Assembly: GCA_016710115.1 (NCBI GenBank)
Contig: JADJLN010000014.1
Coordinates: forward strand, 1-64,000
Reading direction: 5' to 3'
Source: Saprospiraceae bacterium
GTDB taxonomy: Bacteria > Bacteroidota > Bacteroidia > Chitinophagales > Saprospiraceae
Length of the DNA stretch: 64,000 nucleotides
The notes below the pieces were generated by a model, which had not been told where the DNA came from, ran no database searches, and was given only the letters and a program-made list of their open reading frames with translations. Position 1 is the stretch's first letter. Each line of letters starts with the position of its first letter. Position numbers and translations under genes: made by a program. Below are positions 48,091 to 59,350 of this stretch, in pieces.

Positions 48091-51000
48091 TTAGAATATC
48101 GTCACATCCCCTTTATACACCCTGGTTTCACCATCAGGAAGGATCACTTCGATCACCCAGATATACACTCCAGGATCCATGACTTTATTTCTATAACTGC
48201 CATCCCATCCATAGTTGGCATCATCTGGTGGAAAGTCCTCACGTAGAAAGAGATTGTTTCCCCACCGATCATAGATGGCCATATTTTTAATAGCTGTAAT
48301 CGTACCCGGTCGAGAGAGTGGAAAGAAGACGTCATTGATGCCATTGATGTCTTTCGGTGAAAATACATTCGGAATAAACAGCACCGGTGGCTCAGTCACC
48401 AGATCGACCTGTATCGTGGCCATTCCTGCACATCCGTCAAAGGTTTTCACAACCACCTCATAAGTTGTTGATTCAGTAACTGAAACAGTCCAGATAAGCG
48501 GATCAGATGTGGCGCCTATACCACTTGCAGGCGACCAGGATACCTCCGCTATTTGATTTGGAGGAATATTGACAGTCAGAACGATCTGTCCCGGAGATCC
48601 GGGAGAAAGAAATACCGAGCTCGGAGCTGTCAACGCAAATGTCTGTGCAGACAGCATAGTAATAACGGTGTCAAACACACATCCCGATCCGTCGATCACG
48701 GTCACCGGCCAGACTCCTGTAGCCAGTAGGACGGTTTCACCAGGGGAAAAACTCCCATTAACTCCGCCGATCGTCATCATCACTGGTGGTGTCCCACCTG
48801 TCGGCTGCAAAGTAATGGAACCAGGCGTGCTGCAAAGAGGTTCCACCAGGCTGAATGCAACGATATTGGAACCAGATGGGGAGATCACAACGTCATCAGT
48901 TGACTCACAGCCATTCTGTTCGTCCTGTACAGTTAATTGATACAAGCCAGCCTGACCGATCATTGGCATACTCGTATTTCCACCGGAAAGAATCTGGCCA
49001 TTGGCAGTCGACCATTGGTAGGTCAGGCTCCCCTGTCCGAAAGATCCGCTACCGTCCAGCTGCAGGGTTTGGCCATTACATGGAATTCCTTCATCCATTC
49101 CCGCATCTGCAAGTGGAGGCACTGTATTTTCGATGACGATCTGATCGATGGATTGGCTGCAACCATTCTCAGGTACTGTCCATTGCAGCGCATAGGTTCC
49201 TGCCAAACCAACTGTGATCGGATTGGATGTTGTTGGACCAATGATCTGACCATCCACAGTAGTCCACTGATAGAATAGTGTGCCATTAAAATTTACCGGA
49301 TTGGCTGTCAGCGAGACCTGTTGAACAAGACAGGTCAATGTATCCGGAGAACTGATCAGAACATCAGGTACGACTATATTTTCGTACACGATCACTTGAT
49401 CCGAGGTCATACAACCAGAAGAAGGATCTGTGAGCGAAAAGAAATAGGTTCCGGGACCATTTATCAATGGCATAAGCGAGTTGGCTCCACTCAGGATCGA
49501 ACCGTCGAGCGTTGTCCAGCTGTAGGTCACATTGGGATTCGAAGACTGGATCGCTGCGACCAGCGTCATTTCTGAAAGCAAGCAGGTCAAGGTATCTGCA
49601 TCCTGAATGGACGCGACCGGCAGGTCCGGATCCTGAAAGACAAAAACCGAGTCACGAGCTGTACACCCGTTATCCGGATTGGTCAATTCGAGGACATACA
49701 TCCCGCCACCACTGATCAGCGGAGTTGCCGTTGTGCTTCCTGAAACGATATTTCCTGATTGCGTCGACCAGGAAAAAAGCAGGTTGCCAGATGGGTTCGA
49801 AAGGGAGCCATCCAATTGGAGGCTGGTGGTCACACAATCCAGGCTGTCGGCAGGCAGGATGCTGATCAATGGCACCTGGATGTCCTGCTGAACAAGTACC
49901 GAATCTTGATTTGTACATTGGTTGGTGGTATCGAGGCTGGTCAGCACGTACCATCCCGGTTGACCGATGGTCGGCAGGAGTGTCGTGCCATTAGTCAGAA
50001 TGCCTCCTGGCGGGCCCGACCAGGAGAGTGTATGCGTTCCCTGGTCGGAAGCCGAAGCATCGATCGTGACTTGTGCGGTCACACAATCCAGTGTATCTGT
50101 TGTAGTAATCTGAATGACGGGGATTGAAGCAATATTTGTGATGATCAGTGTATCCGTATTTCGGCATCCACTCCATGTATTGATAACTTCCAGAATATAG
50201 GTACCTGCTCCTGTTAAAACGGGTTGCAACAACGTATCTCCTGTAAAGCCAACACCATTTTTAGTCCAGGAATAGAAGATTCCCGGGCCGGATGCTGAGC
50301 CGGCTGTCTGTGGAATGATCGTGTCCTGCTTGCAATCGATAGTCTGATCAGGACCCGCAGCAACAGCAGGCAATTGTGCATTGCTGATCACGTTGATCAT
50401 GGCTGAATCCTGACATCCCGATTCCAGATCCTGAATATGGATAGCATAGGTCCCGGCCTGTCCTAGTGTCATCTCCAGAGAATCCGCTCCATTCAGGATC
50501 AGCCCATTTGATGTCGTCCATAGCACCGAAAGAGAATCAACCCCGGGCGGCAAGGTGGCCAGAATATTCAACGTGTTGACGAGGCAATTCAGGGTGTCCG
50601 GTACAGGAAGGAGGGGTGTAGGTGGATTGGTGAGTTCATTGACAATTGCCGTGAATTCGCTGGTGCATCCGGATATTTGATCCGTGACAGTCAATACATA
50701 CTGCCCTCCCTGATCTACCAGGATTGTCAGCGTGTCCGTTGATGAAAGGATATTTCCATCGCTGGTCATCCATTGCGCGGTATAACCTGTGACAGGCACA
50801 GGCACGGCGACCGCGATCAATGCCTGAGAGTCCTTACAGGTGATATCGGGTATCAGCAATGGCAGGATAACCGGTTTATTGGTATCGGCCTGGACCTGGA
50901 CAGAGTCCAGTGTATAACAGCCATTCGCCGGATTGGTAACCAACAGCGTATACACCCCACTCCCGGAAACGGTTGGCATGAGGGTATTTCCCCCGCTGAT

Positions 51001-52364
51001 GATCTGTCCATTCCAGGTGGACCATGATGGTTGTGCATTGGGTGGCAGATTAACCCCATTGGCATTCAAGGTTACAATCGGATCATCACAAGGTGGAGGT
51101 GGTGCAGGGTCAATCGAAAACACCGGGGTGATCGTATCGATCTCCACCAGGACATCCACTTCATCCATGCAGGAGATCTGTCCGTTGGTGGTGGTCACGG
51201 TAAGGGTATAGGTTCCTCCAGCACCTACCTCTACAAAGGAACCTGAAGGGTTGGAAAGGATCAGCCCATTGACAGTCGACCAGCTGTAATTGCTGATTCC
51301 GAATTCGCCAACTGAACCGGAACCATCCAACTGAACTTGTTCAAGCAAACAGGAGATCTTCGCTGGAGGGGATACAAATGCCTCCACTTGTGCCAGTTCA
51401 ACATTGACCTGTATGGTGGAATCACAATTCTGAAATGAATTTAACACGACTTCATAAGTGCCTGCCTGATCAAATGTCTGCCCTCCCACTTCTACAGATT
51501 CGCCTTCACAGATCAGGTGATCCTGGACTTCCATGATCTCAGGTAACACCGTGACCGTAACCGTATCTGTCGCAACGCAGCATTCCACCATCATGATATC
51601 ATCAAGAAGAACACATACTGCCAAATCCATCGACCGTTGCATTGGCAAAACAGACATCCGCAGTGGTGGCTCCTCCCGAATTCGGTGAAAGTTTCCGTTT
51701 CTTCCCCGCACAAGGAGTTTGGCGCGACGATCGAACCAATCTGAGCGCCGTTCACCTTCAGGACGATTTCTGGTGCATCTGCAAAAAAATAGAGGATGCC
51801 GAATACAGTATAGGTGAATTTGTAATCAGTATTCGGAGTTACAGGAATGGATTCACACCAGAAATCCACATTGACACCTGTGCTGCCATGGATCACCATG
51901 GTATAGGCACCGATATTTGGTGTACACCCGAATGCCTGGACGATCTGAGGAACAGAAAGAACGCCGTAGTAATTCGGAAAATTTGTAGCGATCGCCACCG
52001 GATCTGCCACCATGGTATAATTAGATGTAGCCGGAGAAATGTCCCCGGTCTCAAACCCGCCATTGATGATGAGGTTGGGTGACATCCCAGTAGCCGAAAG
52101 CGTATAGGTCGTGGTGGCAACAGGTGAGGCAGTGGGTGTCAGGGATGTCGGATCGCTCAACCCATCAGGAGGGGTCCACTCATAATCGGGATTATTGCCT
52201 CCGGAGACCATTCCATTCAACGTCGTACTCCCACCAGGACAGATCGACACAGGATCGCCTGCTTCTACCATGATCCCACAACTGTTTTGTGATCTCAGGA
52301 AGGTAGTACAGACCAACATACTTATTCCGGTAAGCAATAACGCCTTCAACATACAGCAAAACAA
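48091..52364 (-). CDS. giant T9SS adhesin B (SprB-like, CHU_C terminus; frameshifted near N-terminus)
   Basis: About 1,420 residues. The start MFCCMLKALLLTGISMLVCTTFL is a signal peptide, followed by an N-terminal module like those of A and C (ISICPGGSTTLNGM, INGGFETGDISP). The first frame fails near 51660. Reading with single-base corrections gives GGATTADVCFANATVDGFGS and then VLLDDIMMVECCVATDTVTVTVLPEI, so two slips lie within about 100 bases. The rest is one open frame: about ten Ig/PKD-like repeats and a clean CHU_C domain (FIPNVFSPKDINGINDVFFP, YDRWGNNLFLREDFPPDDANYGWDGSYR, VYIWVIEV). It is homologous to A and C throughout but clearly diverged, without the near-identical block. Confidence 0.88.
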
Positions 52365-52430
52365 TTTCCTCTGTTTGAACGACCAAACCTTCGAAAGTAC
52401 GAAAAGCAGCGTGGAAAGGAAACCCGAATA

Positions 52431-55400
52431 TTATAACAACGTCACATCCCCTTTGAGGAGGATGATCTCACCGGTGTTCAACTCGGCCTCGATCACCCAG
52501 ACGAATACTGCCGGATTGAGGCGCGTGTGACGGAACGACCCGTCCCAACCATAGGCCGCATCATCCGGTGGAAAATCCTCGTTGTAAAACAGTCGCGATC
52601 CCCATCGATCGTAAACCCCCATGCTCAGGATCCGTTTTACCGTCCCGGGTCGCGAAAACGGATAGAATCGGTCATTGATCCCATCCGCCTCATTGGGGGA
52701 AAATACATTCGGGACAAACAGCACCGGGTCATTGTCGATCAATACCTGGACCAGTCCCTTTGCCTCGCAACCATCTGTCGTTTCTACTGTCACCTGATAT
52801 TGCAGGGCCAGCGGTGCTTGTGTGTACCACAACAGCGGATCTCCTGTGGCCGTCAGCCAGATCGACGGGTTCCACAGCACCGTATCCACCGATCCTGTTG
52901 GGAAATTGATCTGCAGTTCGATCAGGCCCGAATCGCCATACTGCACCCACACCTCCTGTGGAACAACCAGCTCCAGGTCCTGTCGGTCTGGCATCACGAT
53001 GGTCGTGTCAAACCTGCAGCCCAACGCATCGATCACCGATACCGTCCAGCTGCCCGGGTCCAGCAGCAGTCCTTCTCCCTGTGAAAAGCTCCCTTGGATA
53101 CTGTCAATTTGAAAGGTATAGGGTGGTGATCCTCCACCAGATCCCAACAGGGACAGTTCCCCCTGTGCGCGTTTGCAGCCCGGCGGGTCAACCTCCAGAT
53201 CCAGGCCCGACGGAATCACCTGAGTGACCTGCACTGTATCCGTATCTGTACACCCGTTCACCGCATCGGTGACCAGCAGCACATAGCTGCCCGATGTGCC
53301 GATCTGGGGGGTGGATGATCCGCTTCCCGATACGAATTGTCCTCCGACTGTCGTCCAGGTATAGGTCAGACCACCCTGCCCCGTGGACGCCGTGCCATCC
53401 AGGGCGAACACCGGTGGGTCGCAGGGCAGCAGGCCATCCGGACCGGCATCCGCCAGAGGTGGCCATTTGTTTTCCGTGACAGATACTGTCGTACTGCCTG
53501 TACATCCGTTCTCGGGTACAGTCCAGATGACCTGGTAAATGCCCGGTGCATTGACCTGGATCGGATTTGTGGTGGTCGGTCCGGTGATCTGGCCATTACC
53601 GGTCGACCAGGCCCAGCTGTGTACCGGGATAACTGCTCGGCACTGCGGTCAGATCCACTGGTTAACCAGGCACGTCAGGGTGCCCGCTGCGGGGACACTC
53701 ACCGGGTACGGCCGTGTTCTCTTCGACGACCACGGTCGGTCGCTGTGCACCCGTAGCCGGGTCGGTCAGGACCACCATGTAGGTGCCCGCAGCGCCGATG
53801 AGCGGTGTCGTTGTCGTCCCTCCACTCAGGATCTGTCCATCACCTGTCGACCACGAAAAGGTGACATTGGGGTTGGGGATTGGAAGGTGGCGGTGAGCAT
53901 GAGTTGGTCAACCAGACAAGTCAGTGTGTCGGCATCCTGGATGGAGGCAACCGGCAAGTTGGGATCTGGTAGACAAACACGGAATCCAGCTGGTGCACCC
54001 ATTATCCGGGTTGGTGATCAGCAGCGTGTAGGTCCCGCCTCCGTTGATAATCGGGTTGGGGCCATTCGCTCCCGAGACAATATTCCCTGTCTGAGTTGTC
54101 CAGGCGTAGCTGATCTGTCCTGGCTGTGATGCCGACGCATCCAGAATGACTGAAGGGTTGTTGCAATCCAGACTGTCGGGTGGAGCAATTCCAGAAAGGG
54201 GCGGTACTACATCCTGGGTCACCAGCACGGAGTCGGTCTGTTGACAATGATTGAGTGTATCCGTGCTGAGCAGCACATACCATCCCGGCGACTGGATGAC
54301 GGGTGTCAGTGATGTGGATGCCGTGATCGGACCCGTTCCGGACCACTGATAGACATGATGCCCCTGGTCTGAAGTCGTCCCATCCAGGGAAACCGTCAGA
54401 TCCGCACAGGTGAGCACAGCTGCAGGAAGGATCCCCACATTGGGCAGGGCCCGGATGTCGGTGACCTCCAGGGTATCCTGGTCAGAACACAGGTTCTGGG
54501 TGTTGAACACCTCCAGGATGTACACCCCGGCTGTGAAAAAAGAGGGGGTTAGGAGGGAGTCGCCCAGGATGCCACCGGTGGAGGAGCTCCAGCTGTAGAT
54601 CATGCTGGAACCTGGATCGGTGCCTGTGGTGACGGGAGAAACGGTGTCCTGTGCACAATCGATGATCAGGTCGGGACCGGCCTCGACTGCTGGCAGCACC
54701 TCATTGCGGATCACTGTGATCGTCGCTGAATCCAGGCATCCGTTGGCCAGGTTTTCCACCAGCACCGTGTAGATCCCTTCGCCTCCCAGCAGGGCGACAA
54801 CCGAATCAACGGGCCCATTGAAGCTGCCGTTCGGGGTAGACCAGAAAATGGACAGCGAATCCAGGCCCGGAGGCAGGGTGGCTATCGCCGACAGCTCGAC
54901 CTGCTGACAGCCCAGTGTGTCCTGCGCGGGGAGCTGGACCACCGGAATGGTCACGTCTTCCACTACGGCGGTCGTCCAGGAGGACATGCAGCCCGACAGC
55001 GTGTCGACAGCCAGCAGGGTATAGTTGCCAGCCGCACCAGCAGTGATGATCAGTGAATCCGTGGCGCCCAGGATCAACCCGTTCGGCGTAGACCACTGCA
55101 GCGTTACCCCGGAGGCTGGAGACGGAACTGACACCGGATCTGGGCCGTCGTCTGCACGCAGGTCAGACCGGGTACAGGAAAGGGATTGATCACCGGCTTG
55201 CTCGTGTCGGCCAGCACGACCGTCGTGTCCAGTCCGATACAGCCATTGTCCAGATCGGTGAGTGTCACGATATATATCCCCGGGCCGAGGATCAGCGAGG
55301 TGAGCGAATCCTGACCCGAGAGGATGGTTCCATCGGGTGTGGTCCAGGCCACATCATATCCGCTGGGCAGGGGAAGCCCTTGAGCAACCAGTTGAAGTGT

Positions 55401-56678
55401 CGAATCCTGGCAGGAGAGGAAGGGCGGATCAGCAATACTGACCACAGGCGAGACTGTATCCAGGGGGATGGCGACGGAAATGGAATCATAACAGATGATC
55501 CCACCCAGGGACGTGCTCACCAGCAGCTGGTAGCTTCCCCCACCACTGATGGAAACGGAAGGCTGTCCAGGGTCTGTCAGGATGTTCCCTCCGCTGGTCG
55601 TCCATTTGTAAAAATCGATCCCGTTGGTGCCGTTGGACAGGGAGCCATCCAGTTCGGTCTCATCCAGGTAACAATTCAGTGTGAGTGGGTCTTCGATAAA
55701 CGCTTCGATCACGGCCACATCGACATGGACCATGATCGTCGAATCACATCCCTGAAACGACTGGAGTACCACTTCATAGTCGCCTTCGTTGTTAAACGAC
55801 TGGCCCGCCACGTTAACCGATTCACCAAAGCAGATTTCCACATCCTGCTGTTCCGTGATCTCGTCCAGGACAGTAATGGTGATCGTATCTGAAATCTCAC
55901 ATACTTCGCTCAGAAAGATATCATCCAGAGCAAAGTCGTTTCCACCGAGTACGGTATTCTGGTTGACGATGCAGATGGTCACAGAGGAGGAGCCTCCGGA
56001 GTCCCAGATATTATAAAACTGAATCCAGTCGCATGTGTTGCTTGGCGCATTAAAGGCGGCCCCGATTGGAGCTCCATTAGCATAAAACTGGAGAATAGCC
56101 GGACTGGCAGCCACCAGCGTCGTCACCCAGGCGCTGAACACATAGGAGGTATTGGGAAGTACTGGAATTGTCTGGCACCACACATTTTGACCCGGTGTTC
56201 CCGCACCGTTGACCGCCATCATCTGGCCGCTTCCGGAAGTATGATCACCACATGGCTGAAAACCCGGATGCTGTATATTGGGGTTATTGGTAATGGCATA
56301 CACGCCCTCCGAAACCAGCGAGACCGGGTTATAGATATAATCTGAGGTAAAGGATGTGTTTCCTCCTTCAAAGTCACCATTATTGACCAGGTTGTTTCCG
56401 CTGAAGGTCTTTATCGTGACAGTATACGTGGTCGTCGAACTGACGGAAGCGATAGGATCCAGGATCGAAGGATCAGATAATCCGGTGATGGGATCCCATT
56501 CGATGTCGATGATTTTTGACGGATCTCCTGAATAACTCGCATTCAACTGGACATCTCCTCCAGGATGGCACAGGATGACGTCATCGCCCAGATCGAGTGT
56601 TTCCTGGCAGGGTTGTGCCAGCATGCCCAATGGAAGGATGAAGAATAATAAACGCAGGATTGATGATAATGCAGGCAA
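52431..56678 (-). CDS. giant T9SS adhesin C (SprB-like, CHU_C terminus; frameshifted)
   Basis: About 1,410 residues when joined. MPALSSILRLLFFILPLGMLAQ is a signal peptide. The N-terminal module (VILCHPGGDVQLNASYSG, NNGDFEGGNTSF, FALDDIFLSEVCEISDT) is distinct from A. From VLDEITEQQDVEICFGESV onward the protein is nearly identical to A, with the same Ig/PKD-like repeats and CHU_C end. Frames break near 55134, between 53600 and 53960, and elsewhere. Most breaks are where C has lost bases from a CCTGG that A keeps. Adhesin B stops 66 bases upstream in the same orientation, so B and C form a tandem pair. Confidence 0.88.
52435..55871 (-). repeat. 3.44-kb near-identical block, copy 2
   Basis: The partner of 41654-45090. 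Both are 3,437 bases long. The unique 5' region of the gene starts immediately upstream (minus strand), and the block ends within a few bases of the stop codon. The duplicated part is therefore the repeat-plus-sorting portion of the adhesin. Confidence 0.9.
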
Positions 56679-56728
56679 GGTCCGATATTGGCAAATGAAT
56701 TCGGAAATTAAGAGGATTTTGTGACATC

Positions 56729-57703
56729 ATGGGTAATTCTGATCGTTTGTACAGGTTTCGACTATTCCGCTTCCTGACAGGGTGCATTCTTCTCTATCCT
56801 GGCTTAGTGCTCGCTCAGGACCAGACATTTCAGATCATTGTCCCGGGAGGATTGCTGGAGGGCAGTCTCCGTGAAGGTGATCCCGGTGATTCGACACTCG
56901 TGATTCTGGTCGCGGGCTCCGGGCCGACAGACCGCAATGGAAATCAACCGCAAGGAGGGTCGTCAAACCTCCGCATGCTGGCTGACGGTCTGGAAAACCA
57001 CGGGATAGCCACATTTCGATATGACAAACGGAATATCGGGAAAAGTGCTTTTTCTGACCTTCATGAAGAAGACCTCCGATTTGATACCATTGTCGGTGAC
57101 CTTGTACGCTGGATAGACCATTGGAAAACCGGTGGACGCTTTACCTCCATCATTCTTGCTGGTCATAGCGAAGGCTCTCTTGTCGCAATCCTAGCAGCAC
57201 GACAGAGAACTGTTGTGAAAGGGTTGATCAGCCTTTCCGGTGCCGGACGTCCGGCAGATCAACTGATCATGAAACAACTGGAGCGACAGCCCGAATTCGT
57301 ACGGGTAGCGGCAGACAGTTTGTTCCGGTTGGTCCGGCAAGAAAAACCTGCAGATCCTCCTCCCTTTCTGATGGCATTGTTCCGACCAAGTGTACAGGCC
57401 TATCTGCATTCCTGGATTACTCTTGATCCTTCGGAAGAATTGCGCCAATTGGAAATACCTGTCCTTGTCGTGCAAGGTGAACAGGATTTGCAAGTCTTTT
57501 CGGAGGATGCAGACAGGCTGGCTGAGGCAGCGACAAACACTTCATTGCTGACCATTTCCGATATGAATCATGTATTTAAAAAAGTGGCCGATACCGCTGA
57601 TAATATAGCCAGTTATACCGAGCAGGATCGCCCGCTTCATCCTGACCTGATCCCGGGAATAATCAACTGGATTGCAAGATTTCAACAGAAAACCCGACGA
57701 TGA
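56729..57703 (+). CDS. secreted alpha/beta hydrolase
   Basis: A 324-residue hydrolase with a signal peptide (residues about 14-30). The nucleophile elbow is GHSEGSL, preceded by the oxyanion-type AGSGPTDRNGN. The acid is likely Asp in VQGEQDLQV and the base His in DMNHVFKK. The layout matches the esterase/lipase group seen in serine aminopeptidase S33-like proteins. The substrate is unknown. Divergent from adhesin C; its stop overlaps the next gene by four bases. Confidence 0.85.
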   Translation: MGNSDRLYRFRLFRFLTGCILLYPGLVLAQDQTFQIIVPGGLLEGSLREGDPGDSTLVILVAGSGPTDRNGNQPQGGSSNLRMLADGLENHGIATFRYDKRNIGKSAFSDLHEEDLRFDTIVGDLVRWIDHWKTGGRFTSIILAGHSEGSLVAILAARQRTVVKGLISLSGAGRPADQLIMKQLERQPEFVRVAADSLFRLVRQEKPADPPPFLMALFRPSVQAYLHSWITLDPSEELRQLEIPVLVVQGEQDLQVFSEDADRLAEAATNTSLLTISDMNHVFKKVADTADNIASYTEQDRPLHPDLIPGIINWIARFQQKTRR

Positions 57704-58416
57704 CCCTGGACACATCTTCCCTGAACCGATGGTATGCCATCGGATTATTGCTGGCTATTGGTGGATGCAATAGCATCTTTCTGGTGGAAGGCAACAGCAT
57801 GTACATCTCCGCAGTGATCTATCTCTTCGGCCTGGTTCTGGTCTGGTGGAGCGGTATGTCTGTCTTCCATAAAATGCTGGCTTTTCTATTGCCTGCAGTG
57901 ATCTTTGTTTCCATTTATACAATCACCAATGATAACCGTGTAAAAGAACCCGCAATCTGGCTCATTCCGGACGGCTATACCGGACCATTATATGTATTTC
58001 TGGAAGAAGGTTGTGGTCAGGAAGGAAGGCTCGAAAATGACTATCGTTTATATGAACTGGATATGGGCGGAAAACTGTTTTCAAAACAAACTGCAAACCC
58101 CGGTCTGGTGGTCACTCCTTCCGAGTTTTTTTATACTGATGGGAAGAACTATCGTGTGCATCTGCAGAATCTGACAGTGCATCAAGATACCAGTGCATTC
58201 AATCCGACATGGCGTGACAGCACAGGACAGCCGATCTTCGCCTATCAGGGGGAGAGTATCAAGGGGCGGATCGGAGAGACCAAGGTGACGCTGGAATATG
58301 CCTATGTAGGTACGTACCGAGACTATCTTGAATTTGTTCGAGGCTCCTTGCTTCCCGACAGTTTACCACCTGAATTGGGGTCCATCGTCCAACTATTCAG
58401 AGCGGATTGCAAATAG
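57700..58416 (+). CDS. membrane protein with DUF6843-like domain
   Basis: A 238-residue protein with two or three N-terminal membrane helices (residues about 13-75), then a soluble domain opening with WLIPDGYTGPLYVFLEEGCG. That phrase resembles the start of the DUF6843 domain, although I cannot test the match. Start ATG 57700 overlaps the hydrolase stop (ATGA), so the two are coupled. Function unknown. Confidence 0.75.
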   Translation: MTLDTSSLNRWYAIGLLLAIGGCNSIFLVEGNSMYISAVIYLFGLVLVWWSGMSVFHKMLAFLLPAVIFVSIYTITNDNRVKEPAIWLIPDGYTGPLYVFLEEGCGQEGRLENDYRLYELDMGGKLFSKQTANPGLVVTPSEFFYTDGKNYRVHLQNLTVHQDTSAFNPTWRDSTGQPIFAYQGESIKGRIGETKVTLEYAYVGTYRDYLEFVRGSLLPDSLPPELGSIVQLFRADCK

Positions 58417-58505
58417 GTAATCAGAGGATAAAGTGATCCAGATCACCATTCTTTTCAGATCCGATTTCCTAACTTTAAGCAAAGTTTACAATCTATGAAA
58501 AGAAC

Positions 58506-58694
58506 ATGGGTACCATCGACAAATCGATCCGGATCATTGCTGCCATTCTCATTGGCGTTCTCTATTACACCGGTACCATCACCAGCACACTCGGACTGAT
58601 CCTGCTGATCCTGGGCGTTGTCTTTCTGCTTACCAGTTTTATCAGCTTTTGTCCGTTGTACCTTCCATTTGGGTTGTCAACCAAAGAGAAGTAG
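58506..58694 (+). CDS. DUF2892 family small membrane protein
   Basis: A 62-residue protein with two helices (IRIIAAILIGVLYYTG and LGLILLILGVVFLLTSFISF) and the closing CPLYLPFGL, the usual DUF2892 pattern. The same domain is found fused to or beside rhodaneses. No rhodanese is near here. Its function is unknown. Confidence 0.88.
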   Translation: MGTIDKSIRIIAAILIGVLYYTGTITSTLGLILLILGVVFLLTSFISFCPLYLPFGLSTKEK

Positions 58695-58943
58695 GTTTGT
58701 CTTTTGACAAATTATCTTGTTCATCCAAATAAGCAGGATCACCGCATCAATTCATTTTGTTAACCTGGTCTGTATCCCAGGTCTTTCCTATTCAGACCAG
58801 CTATTTGATGTGCAAAATTTTCAAATATATCTGTTCTCTTCAAGGCTTTCGTGAATCGGGGTCTACCCCGAGTTGATTGGAACAGGAAATTTTCCATTCG
58901 CCTTTCATAAATGCTCCTCAAATGGAGTAATAATGAGGTCACT

Positions 58944-59341
58944 TCTGATTTTGAACTGTTTTCTACTTGCCTGACCGTCGATGCGTTCAGTCAATTGGAT
59001 CTGTTATATACGGAAAAGGTCGTCCTTTCTGCCAGTGAAACCGAGTTGGCGATATTCATGGGAATGAAGGGGTCTATGGCCTGTACCAGGCGTTCAAGAT
59101 CGCCGGTGCGAAGTACCTCGTCATGTCCCTCTGGCAGGTGCCCGATAGGGAAAACTTGCAGCTAATAACTAGATTCTATCGCAATTGGCTGCAACCGGAA
59201 GATGGCAGGACAACAACCATTCAGGAAGTCTTTAGAAAGATCCATCGAAAGATGCGTGAACGGCTGTTTAATTTGTATTATTGGACGGAAATTGTACTGG
59301 TGGAGCAGCTTTTGAACACTGCCGGTGTCTTTAACAATTGA
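58944..59341 (+). pseudogene. CHAT-domain 3' fragment
   Basis: Only the last roughly 130 residues of a CHAT protease are recognisable: LTVDAFSQLDLLYTEKVVLSASETELA, then after a frameshift NEGVYGLYQAFKIAGAKYLVMSLWQVPDREN and the usual closing WLQPEDGRTTTIQEVFRK...EIVLVE. It aligns with residues just before the end of the intact-looking gene downstream. The catalytic Cys position of LSACET has become Ser (LSASET). No TPR or His motif lies upstream; 58695-58943 holds nothing I recognise. It is a dead remnant. Confidence 0.8.
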
Positions 59342-59350
59342 ATATAGTGG

